Notes under the pieces: model-generated
Databases searched by the model: none
What the model was told of the DNA's origin: nothing
Seen by the model: only the letters and a program-made list of their open reading frames with translations
Position numbers and translations under genes: made by a program
In this document: one piece after another, positions 11,500 through 22,574 of the stretch
Position numbering within the stretch: position 1 is the stretch's first letter
Layout of the letters: each line of letters opens with the position of its first letter
Origin: Lumbricus rubellus
Lineage: Eukaryota; Annelida; Clitellata; Crassiclitellata; Lumbricidae
DNA length: 64,000 nucleotides
Direction: 5' to 3'
Assembly (NCBI GenBank): GCA_945859605.1
Contig: OX243824.1
Coordinates: 33,197,766 to 33,261,765 of the forward strand

Positions 11500-11690
11500 A
11501 AATGCCATTTTATTGTCGCAGTATTAAGTGTCTCAGTTTCAAACGCCGTGTGATTATAAATAGGCTTACGTCAGTGGGATTAACTGTCGCGAAATTAATA
11601 ATTGTCGCCGGTATTAACCGTCCGGTATATTGACTTCTGGGTATTAAGTGTCGCAGTATTATAATTTTGTGGATTCGAATAAAATGGACC
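11500..11690. repeat. Right arm of a microrepeat-built inverted repeat
   Basis: GTATTAAGTGTCGCAGTATTA, ATTAACTGTCGCG and AATTGTCGCCGGTATTAAC recur within 200 bp. This is the reverse complement of the pattern at 8960-9135. Confidence 0.5.
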
Positions 11691-12123
11691 AATAACTAGA
11701 AGACTTTATTCTCTTACCTGTAGCGGTCAACTGCGCCGCAGATTGGATTGTGAGTCGCCATGGACTGGCAAGAGAACAACTCAGCACCGACAGACAAAAG
11801 ACGAGAACAAGCATCAGACGAACCATTGTCAACTTGTTGTAGCTTTGTCTTTGAGAAATACGTAAAACTCAAAAATACGAGGTTCTATAATCATGTTCCT
11901 TTATTTATAGAAAGCAGTGAACGGTCTCGAGATTCTGATTTACGAATCTGTCTGACATAAAGTGTTTGTAACTCAGACGGAAGTATATATTGTCAATTGT
12001 TTGGTGATGAACATATTATATAATCCTTGATATTTTATGGCTTTTTAACAGAACACTCAACCAACGTGGTCTTTCAGACTTTCAGTGATCTGTTTATGGT
12101 ATAGGAATAAATATCACATGATC

Positions 12124-13136
12124 CAGTGCCGGCGCTAGCACCCCCCACGCCCCCCATTTGGGGGGCCCCGAGTTTGAAGAGGCCCCAGGGGGCCCCCAAA
12201 TTTAGCTGGTCATTATGCCTATTTGTGATGATGTATATTTCTTAAACCCGCGCATTTATTTGAAGCTCCAGATCCGGTCTGGTGCATGCCTCAACTAATC
12301 ATGTGACACTGCCATAGCAGACCTAATGCAAACATCATACCGGCCAGCCTGATTTTGGGCGTAAGTAAAACCATTTAAACTAACTCAGGCAGTTTCGTCC
12401 ACTTTCTCAAACACAACATTTATAAATTGTAACTTAGCCTATTGTAATTGCTAATTGGATGAGGCTCCAAAATAAAACCTGCGTGAGGCCCAAACATTAA
12501 ACCCTGTGTAGGGTTCCAGATGTCCATGGTACGTGTCTGATCTCAAGTTTGCAAGGGGATTCAAATGTAGCTGGTAATTATACCTTTCATGATGGTTCAT
12601 TCCTGAAACCACGCACCGAATCATGTTTTAACGCAAAGCATACAAAATAATAAATATAATACACAACCAAAGGATAGACTTGGGGTGTGGACAGGGGCAT
12701 GGCCCCACAAATTGTGGTTGGGACGGAGTCCTTGTATCCCCATCCCCAATATTTCAGAAATATTTCAAAAGTATCATCCACTGTCCATCAATAATAATCA
12801 ATTTTTTAAAGATGACAGCCTATAAATGCTACCATTAAAGTTGGCAAATCGGACAAATTTAAACAATGGAGAGGAGACGACACTCTGAAGTCCTAAACCA
12901 CGACTAACAACATTAAAAATGAGCAATTTTGTAAAGATGACAGCTTAAAATTCTACAATTACAGCGTGGAAATTCCAAAAAAATTAACAATTGGGAGGGG
13001 ACATTTATTGAAGTCTTACACTATGTCTTTCAGCACTTATAAGCTTATTATGGGAAATTTTGCTGAGATGACAGCTCAAGGTATGGGGGCCTCAAGTTTT
13101 ATTTGGGGGGGCCCCGGTACCCTAGCGCCGGCACTG
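12124..13136. mobile_element. hAT-type element with CAGTGCCGGCGCTAG ends
   Basis: Both ends carry CAGTGCCGGCGCTAG as an inverted repeat, and a perfect 8-bp duplication ACATGATC lies at 12116-12123 and 13137-13144. G/C-rich subterminal stretches (GGGGGGCCCC) follow each end. The interior 12770-13080 contains about three units of a 110-140 bp tandem repeat recognisable by AAGATGACAGC and TTGAAGTC; the same unit occurs in other hAT elements at 28150-28590 and 42190-42915. No transposase. Confidence 0.92.
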
Positions 13137-13642
13137 ACATGATCGGCCTATTCAATCTCATTTGACACAGAAGTGGCTTCAATAGTCGATTTGTTTTGAC
13201 ATTTAACTACTAATAATTTCATTTAGCTTTGATATGCACTTGAATTACTACCGAATACCAATAAATAATATTTCATGGTTCACATTGAAAACGCAATTGT
13301 AGTGAGACTGCGTGGGCAGCGAGTTTACAATGTCAGCTGCAGGGACATACCATGACAGCTTTGATTTATAGGTCTTCTCATGCAGACGAATAACTGATGA
13401 GATATAATTTATTGTATTAAATAACAGCGCTATAAATAATGCAGCAAGTGCAGTGCATACAATGCATGGAAAGTTCACAGACGCAGTTGACGCGGATGAA
13501 TTAGTAAGTCAAGCATCTCCATTAAATTGTGGGCGTCATGTTTCCAATAACAAGAGACCAGGCCGTGCACGAGGGTAGGATAATACGCGAGCATACAACG
13601 TGTAGGCTACTCACCTAAAAATAGTTGGTGTATAGTGTACTT

Positions 13643-16600
13643 CTTTCTCTCTTCCGTCAGTCATGTGACGACGATGAGGCTTTCACATGACTTCTCCAGA
13701 CTTGTCTATTTCTGATGAGATCCTTTGCTCTTGGCATACTGATATCCATCATCTTCAGATCCTCTCTGACGTTGTCCATCCAAGTCTTTGGTTGTCTTCC
13801 TCTGCTTCTCTCTCCTTCTATATGCCCGTGCAGGGCCGCGAGTGGTAGTCTTTTTCCCTCCATGCGCTCCACATGACCGAACCATCTGAGCCGTCTTTTC
13901 CTGATTTTTTCCACTACCGTTTCTTCTGCGCCCAGCTCCTCTCTTGTCTTCTCGTTCCTGATTCTCTCCCTCCTGCTTCTGCCCTTGATTCTCCTCAGCC
14001 AACCCATTTCAGCCACCAGCAATCTTCTCTCGTCCTCTCTACGCAGACACCAGCACTCCGAACCATACAGCAGTACTGGTACCACTAAGGTTTCATAGAG
14101 TTTCATCTTGGTTTTGATCGAGATGCTCTTTGTCCTCCACATTTTGCCCAGTGTACCAAATACCGCACATGCTAGGCCGATCCTTCTCTTGATGTCCTCC
14201 GTACATTTTCCATCCTCTGTTATTTGCCCTCCTAAGTATACAAACTTCGTGACCTGCTCCAGTATTCTGCCATCTAAAGTTACTTCCAGCTCCTTATGTT
14301 GTTTTCCTATTATCATTGTTTTTGTTTTTTCCGCGTTTATCTTCAATCCCATTCTCCTGCTACTCTCATCCACCTTGTCCGTTAATTCCTGTAACTTTTG
14401 TTGCGAGTTGGCTATTATGTCAATATCGTCGGCAAACCGTAGGTTGTTCACTAGGCGCCCATTCAGATTTACTCCTTCTTCCTCATCTCGCATTGCAAGT
14501 CCTATCACCGCCTCTAGGATCATGTTGAATAAATCTGCCGATATCCCACACCCTTGCCTTACCCCCACTGTGATTCTAAACCATTCCGTAAGCTCTCTAT
14601 CAACTCGAACTGCACTCATGGACTTACTGTACAGATCCTCTATTAGTTGTACCAGCTCCTCTGGTATTCCATAGTATCTTAATACCTGCCATAATCCTTC
14701 CTGCCACACACTATCGAATGCTTGTTTGTAATCTATGAAGTTGTTGTATAGCGTTCTGTTCCGTTCAATATATTTCTCTGCTAGTTGTCTTATCACGAAC
14801 AGCTGGTCAATCGTGCCCCTTCCCTTCCTAAATCCTGCTTGCTCTTCACTCATCACTTCCTCCACATACCTCTTCAGTCGCTGCTGCAGTATCTTTGTGT
14901 AGACCTTTCCAGGAACGCTTAGTAGACTAATTGCTCGATAATTGCTGCATTCTGCTTTGTCACCCTTTTTATGCATTGGCACAATTATGGCTCTTCCCCA
15001 GTCCCTGGGGCATTCCTTCCTGTAATAGATTTGGTTACAAAGTTTGTGGAGCATTTCTGTTGAACAATTCTCTCCTGCTTGGATCATTTCCGATGTAATA
15101 TTGTCTTCCCCCGGAGCTTTTCCGGTTTTGAGTCTTTTCATGGCTGTTTCCACTTCTTCACTCATTATATCCATCATTTTTTCTTGGTTGTTACTTGTAG
15201 GTAGTTCTTCCAACACTGATCTATCCACTGGATTCTCGTTGTTGTACATTTCTTCATAATGCTGTTTCCATCGCTTTTTAATATCTGTCTTTCCCTCCAG
15301 TGCTCTTCCATCTTTGCTTTTTACTGTGGCCAGTTTAGGGTTGACTGTACCACAAATTTCTTTAGCTATTTGGAATAACTTTCCTGTATTTTGTCCCATT
15401 GATGCTCCCTCTGCCTCTTTGCATTTCTCCTCTATCCACTCTTCTTTGCATATCTTTGCCTTCTTCCTGATTTCCCATGTGATCGCATTGTACCTTTTTC
15501 TGTCTTCTTCGCTATTCTTCTTTAACTTCTTCATATCTCTTCTTCTGTCGCTCAGATCTAGGACCTCCCTAGTTATCCACGGTTTCTTCTTCCTTCTTTC
15601 CTCATATCCTAATATCTGTTGTGCCACCTCTGTGTATGTGGTTTTTATCTCCTTCCAAGTGTCTTCCACCGTGTTCATGTTTCCCTCCTTGGCCTGCTGC
15701 CATCTGTTGTTCAACTGTCTATTGTACAGACTTCTGATGCTATCTTCTTTCAGTTTACCGATATCAAATCTTCTGCTTGGTGCTTCCTTGTACACCACCT
15801 TCATTTTTATTTTGATTCCTGCCAACACCAGTTTGTGGTCGGAGGCTATGTCTGGTCGTGAGAAGGCTCTGCACTTAGTCACAGCACTTTTCCATCTGTT
15901 GTTCACCATCACAAAATCTATCATATTCCTTGTTCTATTATCTGGTGACTCCCATGTCCATTTCCTGCTTTCCTTCTTTTGGTAGAATGCCGTGTTCATT
16001 ATCTGTAGGTTGTTGTTTAGGCAGAAGTTGAGCAGCCTTTCTCCCCGCTCATTCTCATCTCCATAGCCGAATTTCCCAATTGCTCCTCTCCATGTCTCCC
16101 AGTCTCTTCCTACCTTTGCATTTAGATCGCCCATTACAATGATAAGATCCTGACTTGGAATTTCCTGTACCGTTTGTTGCAATGTTTCATAGAATTCATC
16201 TATTTCTTGCTCCGTTGCATTAGTCGTTGGTGCATACACCTGTACTATCGTAGTCTTGCCACTGGCTGTTCGGAATCTAGCCTTCATCAACCTTGGACTG
16301 ATTGTTCTGTAACCGATGAGCGCTTTTGTTGCATCCTTCCTCAAGATCATTGCTACTCCCTGCTGGTGACTCCCGTCCTGTCTTCCTGAGAATATTATTT
16401 TGTGTCCATCTTTATCTATTTCACCCGCTCCTGGCCATCTCACCTCAGACAGTCCCATTACACTCCATCTGACCTTTTTCAACTGGTGCAATAGCACGTC
16501 CAACTGGCCCGCAGCGTACATAGTCCGCACGTTCCACGTGCCTATGCATATTTCCTCCTTGCAATTGAATAAGCGCCCCTCGCGCTCGTCGCAGGGGTTT

Positions 16601-16947
16601 CTCTGGTTTACGACCTGAGTGGCCCTGCGTCCACCACCCCTGCCGGACGCGATGCTCCCCTTCCTATGAAGAGGAGCCCCGTTAACGTCGTTGCCCACTT
16701 TTTCGTTTAAGTCCATCGTCATCAGTAAAAGTTTCTTGGTCAGTTGCCAGGTGGTGACCAATCCTCTCCTGGCAGGGTAAGGAGGCCGGTGGGTCTTCTG
16801 GACCTCTTTCGCCCTGAGGTGTCCTTCCAACACCTGCCGCCTGCGTTGGCCAACTCTTTCAGGGTTCCTTAGTGAACAGTATATGAGGGTTTAGGCTAAT
16901 CGGGTATACAGCGTGTGTATCCACGTACATAATTATACTTGTGTAAT
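13643..16947 (-). mobile_element. Full-length non-LTR retrotransposon (RTE-like)
   Basis: A 3305-bp insertion on the - strand is flanked by a perfect 15-bp duplication GTGTATAGTGTACTT (13628-13642 and 16948-16962). Inside are about 114 bp of 5' leader, a single long ORF and a 3' UTR of only about 14 bp. An intact ORF and perfect target duplication indicate a recent insertion. A deleted relative lies at 58527-58838. Confidence 0.9.
13657..16833 (-). CDS. LINE ORF: endonuclease-reverse transcriptase, 1058 aa
   Basis: This polyprotein nicks chromosomal DNA and copies its own RNA onto the nick. Residues about 95-340 form the apurinic-type endonuclease: GTWNV at 98-102, catalytic Glu in SEVRW near 130, GDLNAKVG at 235-242, and the SDH signature at 331-333. 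Residues about 570-850 are the reverse transcriptase: GKAPGEDNI, NYRAISLLSVPGK, EEQAGFRKGRGT, FIDYKQAFDSV and the catalytic FADD at 800-803. The C-terminus carries LRWFGHVERM and GRQPKTWMDNVREDLK blocks, common in RTE-type LINEs, and ends with a serine run. All key residues are present with no stop, so the copy could be active. The methionine at 16833 is the first in frame. Clade RTE is inferred from motif style. Confidence 0.92.
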   Translation of the reverse strand: MLEGHLRAKEVQKTHRPPYPARRGLVTTWQLTKKLLLMTMDLNEKVGNDVNGAPLHRKGSIASGRGGGRRATQVVNQRNPCDEREGRLFNCKEEICIGTWNVRTMYAAGQLDVLLHQLKKVRWSVMGLSEVRWPGAGEIDKDGHKIIFSGRQDGSHQQGVAMILRKDATKALIGYRTISPRLMKARFRTASGKTTIVQVYAPTTNATEQEIDEFYETLQQTVQEIPSQDLIIVMGDLNAKVGRDWETWRGAIGKFGYGDENERGERLLNFCLNNNLQIMNTAFYQKKESRKWTWESPDNRTRNMIDFVMVNNRWKSAVTKCRAFSRPDIASDHKLVLAGIKIKMKVVYKEAPSRRFDIGKLKEDSIRSLYNRQLNNRWQQAKEGNMNTVEDTWKEIKTTYTEVAQQILGYEERRKKKPWITREVLDLSDRRRDMKKLKKNSEEDRKRYNAITWEIRKKAKICKEEWIEEKCKEAEGASMGQNTGKLFQIAKEICGTVNPKLATVKSKDGRALEGKTDIKKRWKQHYEEMYNNENPVDRSVLEELPTSNNQEKMMDIMSEEVETAMKRLKTGKAPGEDNITSEMIQAGENCSTEMLHKLCNQIYYRKECPRDWGRAIIVPMHKKGDKAECSNYRAISLLSVPGKVYTKILQQRLKRYVEEVMSEEQAGFRKGRGTIDQLFVIRQLAEKYIERNRTLYNNFIDYKQAFDSVWQEGLWQVLRYYGIPEELVQLIEDLYSKSMSAVRVDRELTEWFRITVGVRQGCGISADLFNMILEAVIGLAMRDEEEGVNLNGRLVNNLRFADDIDIIANSQQKLQELTDKVDESSRRMGLKINAEKTKTMIIGKQHKELEVTLDGRILEQVTKFVYLGGQITEDGKCTEDIKRRIGLACAVFGTLGKMWRTKSISIKTKMKLYETLVVPVLLYGSECWCLRREDERRLLVAEMGWLRRIKGRSRRERIRNEKTREELGAEETVVEKIRKRRLRWFGHVERMEGKRLPLAALHGHIEGERSRGRQPKTWMDNVREDLKMMDISMPRAKDLIRNRQVWRSHVKASSSSHD

Positions 16948-16962
16948 GTGTATAGTGTACTT

Positions 16963-17415
16963 ACTTCTGTAAAATAGGATTTAGGCTACGCGGATTAGGC
17001 CTACAAGCGTGTATTGATCTCACAAAAGAGCAAAGAGTAAAAAATGTTTTAAAAAAGATAATAAAACAGAAGACAGAGGCATAATAATTATAATAAGTAA
17101 AAATAATACGGTGACTTTTGACAGGAATTAAGAGAAGTCATCAGAAAACTCCTAAGAGAAAAATATAGGCTAGGCTGTAGCCTCGACCAACCGTAGCGTG
17201 TAGGCCTACAATACATAGGCTACTCATCTACAATTTTGTCAGTACAGTCCTGAAGGAGACGACATGCGAGATATTTAAGGATCAGTTGCGAATATTTGCA
17301 TACTCATTCCTGCATATATGTCATGCATGGGATATTGTGTTCCCTATAAGGGTGTAAGGGGACCATGTTTAGCCCAAGACATGCAGTTCTACTTTTATTT
17401 AATGAAATATCTCAA
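16963..17415. other. No feature recognised
   Basis: AT-rich flank with several TAGGCCTA-type octamers; no gene or bounded repeat seen. Confidence 0.4.
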
Positions 17416-17641
17416 TTTGTTTGTATGTGCACGTGCTATAGCACACCTTCAAGCTCCCTACTCTGAGGCGCTCCCGACTATAGCGCGGACACTGAATCGG
17501 AGTTTCACGCCGAAGCTCTGAGCAATAATATTACGAGTGAAGGACGTGCCCAAGGTCCCTACGCGGCGACTTGAGGTGGATTCGAACCGGTAACTCTTCA
17601 GCTGCAAGGCGACGAACATACCCACTACACCACCGCGCCCC
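17416..17641 (-). mobile_element. tRNA-derived SINE, family 1, copy 2
   Basis: Read on the - strand it starts GGGGCGCGGTGGTGTAGTGG, carries GGTTCGAATCCACC as B box, then the CGGCGTGAAACTCCGATTC body, and ends in the AGCACGTGCACATACAAACA tail. It is close in sequence to the copies at 4457 and 26302. Confidence 0.88.
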
Positions 17642-17815
17642 ACAATTGTAAGGAGCTCACGTCTCGTCCACCTTCTGCATGTAAACTATCCCATTCTTCT
17701 CTTTTCTTGTGACTCGTGTTAATTTGCGAGATATCCGAAACGGAAATTCTTGTTTAGATTTCCATTCGTCTATTTATTTCAATTGAAACTACTGCCTGAA
17801 TCTGACCACAATTTT

Positions 17816-18068
17816 GGACAACCCTTCTGACTAGATACAGCGCACGTGAATAAACTGATGCCCTGCGCTTGACTTTTAAGTAGCGCTCTAGAAATTTGGA
17901 GAATAGGCTACAATTACGATTAGGCCTACGTTTCCAAAACTAAACTAAATACATTCATCCCTCATCGTAATCGTAATCGTAAACTCGAAATTTCTAGAGC
18001 GCTACTTGAAAGCCAAGCGCGGGCACCAGCTTATTCACGAGCGCTGCGTTGAGTCAAAAGGGTTGTCC
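17816..18068. mobile_element. MITE with about 80-bp inverted termini
   Basis: GGACAACCCTTCTGACT... on the left is matched inverted by ...GAGTCAAAAGGGTTGTCC on the right. The arms also share TAGCGCTCTAGAAATTT and TGCCCTGCGCTTG-type blocks. The centre has ATCGTAATCGTAATCGTAA. Related copies or pieces lie at 18700-18790, 25925-26060 and 62250-62532. No clear target duplication was found. Confidence 0.7.
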
Positions 18069-18594
18069 GTCCATCCTAATCCGTCCGTCCATAAAAATCA
18101 ACACGTATAAATATACAACAAACATGTATTTATGCATGAATACACACGTTTTATAGATGCATACTTACATTTATGGTGCATGCTCACATACACGAAGAAG
18201 CCAGTATATTAAAATAAAGTGGCAATAATAAATCTCTACAATGAATGAATGAATATTCACACTCACATAAATTAATTATCTTTGTTTTGCATCCATGGAG
18301 AGCAGTTTGACTTTGCAACGTCGCAATGAATTTATTTATAAGTTGTTATTTCAATGCTATAAATAATTTATTAAATAGGGCCTATGTTTCCAATTATCGT
18401 CTAGCATTGATGCATTTGTAGCCAATAAACCACGCATCTCCAATTAAGAACGCAATTTAAATAAATCTTCTGCTTGATACAATAACATCTTAAAACGATC
18501 ACTGCTTCTGATATTGAAAGGCATACAGCAGGCAACTTTTAAATATGGGCCTGTTGTAAAACCTGCAGCTACCATAAATGAAGGTTGACAGTCC

Positions 18595-18675
18595 TTGCTA
18601 TTATACTAGTGCTATTACACTAGTGCTAATATACTAGTGCTATTATGCTGCTATAGCAGTATAATAGCACTAAAT
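18595..18675. repeat. Small repeat with palindrome
   Basis: TATACTAGTGCTATTA-like units occur three times and end in TGCTGCTATAGCAG, a short palindrome. Function unknown. Confidence 0.5.
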
Positions 18676-18880
18676 GGTTGATTACGATTACGTCGATTGA
18701 TCGCCGTAATCGTAATCAACCAAATTTCTAGAGCGACAATCGAAAGACAAGCGCAGGGCACCAGCTTATTCACGAGCGCTTGAATTCCAAGAATGAACTG
18801 AATTATAAGGGAGTGCAGAAATAATATTATCACTCGAGTGCCCAATGTATTTTTTGGTACACGAAGGCCCAAGGGGGGGT

Positions 18881-19240
18881 CCGCGCGGACCCCAGCGTTT
18901 TCATGCTAATTTCTTGAGAAGGGATTGGAATATCGTTACAGGATTTAGTTCCATGTAATCCCAAATGAATTTGCAATCGATTGGTGTATCTTATAGCACA
19001 ATAGCACCACCTGGTGCAAAGTAATAGTGTAGCAATCTCGTGATACACATTTTATGCTTGCTTGCGTTATTTACCAAAGGAAGCCTATACGTCCGGCGCG
19101 GACCCCAGCGTGTTCATGTTAATATCTTGAGAAGCGATTGGAATATCGTTGTAAAATTTAGTTGTATGTAATCCCAACTAAATTTGCAATCGATTGATAT
19201 ATATTATATCACAATAGCACCACCTGGTATAAAAATTAAT
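18881..19240 (+). repeat. Diverged tandem duplication
   Basis: A unit with GCGGACCCCAGCGT, CTTGAGAAG, GATTGGAATATCGTT, AATTTGCAATCGATTG and ATAGCACCACCTGGT occurs at 18881-19020 and again at 19097-19240. Confidence 0.75.
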
Positions 19241-19632
19241 AATAGTTATTGATCAGTAACCATACGCATGCATGACTAATAGCCGTATATCTTGCGGTAG
19301 GCCTACCCTTAGTATATGCTGTAGTTGTGGGGTACAGGGTTGGACAATACTCACTCAAAATATACCATTCTATGCCGAAATGGTTGTTCTATGAATAGCC
19401 TACCTAAAAGCATTTTTTGCAGATCCATAGCCTTAAAAAAGTTATCCGAGAAAACCAGGCCTTAGGGTGCAAAAGAAGAGACATTAATTAATTTTGGCTG
19501 AATAAAATTATATGGCACATGACATTTTGCATTGAACATCACTATAAATGCAATGTAGGCTTTCATTTCAGCTAGAGTTAATCTCTGAGGCAGTTCTCAA
19601 AACAGATTTATTCATCATGCTGCTTCTTGTAG

Positions 19633-19731
19633 GTTGTTCTGCATGATCCTTACGACGAGCCTTTTGTGGTGGACCTTGGATTCAGAGTTGGAACGGGCGT
19701 TTCAACATCCGTCTCGTTTTCACTCAGAAAC
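19633..19731 (+). CDS. Gene A exon 5 (palm domain)
   Basis: The 99-bp exon lies between TTCTTGTAG and GTAGGT, phase 0 at both ends. It encodes VVLHDPYDEPFVVDLGF and VGTGVSTSVSFSL, the 'HDP...G..V..G' palm signature of the family. Confidence 0.85.
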
Positions 19732-22050
19732 GTAGGTTAAGCATCTTGAACAACTTGCACTTGTCAATCTATAATATTTCTATGTCGTTTCGTGTGCGGC
19801 GTTCATGAGAGAGATTATTTAGGCTCTTGTTGAGGATCTCAGTCTGTTGGTCAAGACCTTTTGTTTGCGCATTATTTGCATTTATTTTCTTAGTTATAAA
19901 GCTTTTTGAAGATTTTGCATAGGAATGCATCGGAACTGATTAATTCCGAATGGATTTGAAATGGTTTTGCCAGATGATTATTATTCTTGAAATGAATGAA
20001 TGAAGACATGACAATTTCCAACAGTTATAAAAAATATTCTATTTCAATTTGGTTAATACATAATTATTATGCTTTGTTTGTTATTGTAGCTATCTATGTT
20101 GCCTTTGCCTTATGGTGATTGTCGTGATGAGAAAAACTACACGTATAAGAAGTGCATGATGCAGTGTATGGATGCTACTGTGTTTTTCGTCTGTAAATGT
20201 CGATTCTTTGGGCTCAACGGTACGCAGAACTTTTGCACATTGTAGTCTAGACTTGTGGTTCAAGTGGTTCAATGTATGGATGCATGGGTTTAAGCTATAA
20301 TAATTATGTGCGTGTGTGTGGTATGTAGGCTATCGCCTAGGGTATGTCCACGTAACGTTCATTGTAACGCTGGTTGTAACATGTGTTAATTAAGCTTATT
20401 TATCAGAACGATGCCATGTTGTCGACTAATCACTACTCGGAAATAGAGCAATATTATTCACTTGACGTTTAGACTTACAAAGGACGTTCACCTGTGAAGT
20501 CATGATTTAATTTCGTTTAGGAGATAGCCTAATCTACATGTAGAGTCTAGAATCAGGAAATCGATATTGTATTAATTATTCTACATCGTTTTAATTAGCG
20601 TGTCTGAGTGATGATGTGAATGCAGGGCACACGCGAGTTCAGACCTTTACAAGCTTCCACGCAACTCAGTAGACAAGTAAGTAAGTAAATATGTTTAGTA
20701 CTCCTTTAGCAAACGCACAACGGGACATAGAACACCATTGTAATACACACAATTCTTGTCTTTAATCTTCCTCGATTCGAGGGTTGGTCGCTTCATGGAC
20801 ATGCCTTCGCCACTTTCTCCTGTCCTCCAACTCCTTCAATATCCGCTCGAATGGTAGTTCCATCCAGGTGATGACATTAGCGATCCATCCCATCCTCGGT
20901 CTTCCCCTTTCCCTCGATCCCGACATCGTACCCTGTATTATTTCCTTCTCCATATACAGCCATACAGTTTTATGCATCCAAGTAATGATTGGCAATAAAA
21001 CGTGCAAATTAAATCACAAGTTGAATAAAATTACAAAAATATTAGCATCATCATTCAATGGATACAGCATTCTGTTAACAACACATGTTCAAATTAACGA
21101 ATCACAGAGTGGTAGGCCTATATTATCTAGATCGGTGGGCGATACCCAGGGCTGAAAGTGAGTCGGGTCTGTCTGGGTCTCAGACCCGGCATTAATTTTT
21201 TGGCGCTTGAATAAACACTTATATCTAGCACTCCTTGTGCCAAAGAGACACGGCAATTTTTTCAAGCCACTTTTCAGCCCAGGCGATACCTTCAAAATAT
21301 CCAGGAACTTGTTCTGGAGGGAGAAATCATGGAGTACATGTCAAGGGTCACTGAGGATAGAAGCAAATTGAGATTCATCTGCTCACCTGCCTTAGAGCAC
21401 AACACGGCAATATTAGGAGTAAGCTACTAGTTGGAGAAACAGCTAACAATAGGCCTAAGCTAGGAACTTTAAACATATAATTAGGCTGATGTCAGATTTC
21501 CCATTGTACACAATGATGGCAGTCGTATGAGTAGAGTAGGCTACAGTGTGTAGGTGTCATTGATACCAATATTCATTGCTTGCAATTACTTACAGGTAAT
21601 AAAGAAAATACATGCTCTTTTGACCAGTACTATTCCTGTCTGACAAAAGCCATGACAAGGTTGGTTTCTTCTGGAGCATTTCGCGATTGTTATTGTCCTC
21701 TCCAGTGCCATATACCCACATATCCAAACTCAATCTCAACAAGTCCTCTGTCCCAGCATTTCCTCAGTTACATGTCGAAAAATGCTCAGTTCAAGGGACG
21801 GAATCTGACGATGTCTAAGCTGAGCAAGGAACTCGTCTACCTGGATATCTTCTACTCTGACTTGAAATACATCAACATCCAAACAACTCCAGCCTACAAT
21901 TTCCTCACACTGGTTTGTGACATTGGTGGCGCATTGGGACTGATTCTTGGAGGCACACTGCTCACTATTGTCAAAGTTTCTCAATTTTTCCTCCAACTGT
22001 TGAGCGAGCTTAGCACGGCTGCAAGATTCACTAAAATGCAACGCCATTGA
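19633..22050 (+). CDS. DEG/ENaC channel gene A, 3' part (three exons)
   Basis: Three exons (19633-19731, 20090-20219, 21596-22050) join in phases 0, 1 into 227 residues that match the C-terminal half of gene B exon by exon. They encode the end of the palm domain, a cysteine-rich loop, the C-terminal extracellular region with CYCPLQC, and transmembrane segment 2. DEG/ENaC subunits form trimeric sodium channels in the plasma membrane. TM2 reads IGGALGLILGGTLLTIVKV, where relatives usually have G-A/S-S and a Glu after the filter; here they are G-G-T and Lys. Exons 1-4 were not found upstream in the window, so they lie off the left edge or are lost; gene A could be a 3' fragment. The intron sequence next to exon 5 is also duplicated in gene B. 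Confidence 0.85.
20090..20219 (+). CDS. Gene A exon 6 (cysteine-rich)
   Basis: The 130-bp exon is bounded by TTATTGTAG and CAACG|GTACGC and ends in phase 1. It encodes LPLPYGDCRDEKNYTYKKC followed by MMQC and VCKCRF, the conserved Cys pattern before TM2. Confidence 0.85.
20676..21007 (-). mobile_element. LINE 3' end with ACTT tail
   Basis: Residues encoded on the - strand (GRPRMGWIANVITWM, then DRRKWRRHVHEATNPRIEED) form the C-terminus of an RTE-style reverse transcriptase. A short 3' UTR follows and ends in ACTT repeats (20678-20696). The same 3' UTR is at 57556-57631 in the matching intron of gene B, so it predates the gene duplication, and again at 33239-33357. Another coding relic is at 55520-55690. 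Confidence 0.75.
21147..21282. mobile_element. hAT MITE, 136 bp, in intron 6 of gene A
   Basis: Ends CAGGGCTGAAAGTG and, inverted, CTGGGCTGAAAAGTG; a perfect 8-bp duplication GCGATACC lies at 21139-21146 and 21283-21290. It is the short form of the hAT element at 27193-29324, whose ends are nearly identical. Gene B lacks it, so it arrived after the gene duplication. Confidence 0.92.
21596..22050 (+). CDS. Gene A exon 7 (C-terminal region and TM2)
   Basis: The acceptor is TTGCAATTACTTACAG; the exon ends at TGA after TKMQRH. It encodes NKENTCSFDQYYSC, CYCPLQC, YLDIFYSDLKYINIQTTPAY and TM2. Confidence 0.9.
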
Positions 22051-22570
22051 TCGATTGAATGAGTTGGATAAAGCATTCTCTTATAATTTATAATGTGGGT
22101 CTAATTATGATTATTTTGTATTTATACTGAATTTTTTAACGCTTGACATAATTATAACAGGTCTAAACTGCTTGCTATTCTACGCCGTAACTCTTTTTAG
22201 AAGAATGAACTTCTATAATGACGTAGCCTACGCCTGAACTTTTCTATAGATAGACAATTATAATTGTTGTATGGTGTTTTGTTAGTATTTTGTCGATGCG
22301 TTTCTGCGCAATAATTGTTTTTAATTTAAACATTTATGTTTGATCACTTGAACGCTGTTTATTCTTCAAAATTAAACGATTTTGTCAGTCATAGTTCACT
22401 GGTTCAATGGTAACGTCTTAGCATCGAAATTCTGTTCAAGACAGTAACAGTTACTGCATCTCTGCTTGGTGACAATCCGTCGCTTGAAGTAATTATTCGA
22501 CGTGAATGCTTTTAATGGAAAATAATTCAGTCTCATCTCCACAGATTATATCAAATTGTCTGAAAGCCAG
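22051..22570. other. 3' flank of gene A
   Basis: AT-rich sequence following the stop codon; it should include the 3' UTR, but no polyadenylation signal could be picked with confidence. Confidence 0.4.
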
Positions 22571-22574
22571 TTGG

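Noticed and set aside
13706..16618. Open frames on either strand overlapping the LINE ORF
   Set aside because: Shadows of the 1058-codon LINE ORF; no domains.
1..19632. Exons 1-4 of DEG/ENaC gene A
   Set aside because: Looked for sequence like FPTVTIC, GYCLSFNP and PGANNGFRLVL on the + strand and saw none; a computed search is needed to be certain.
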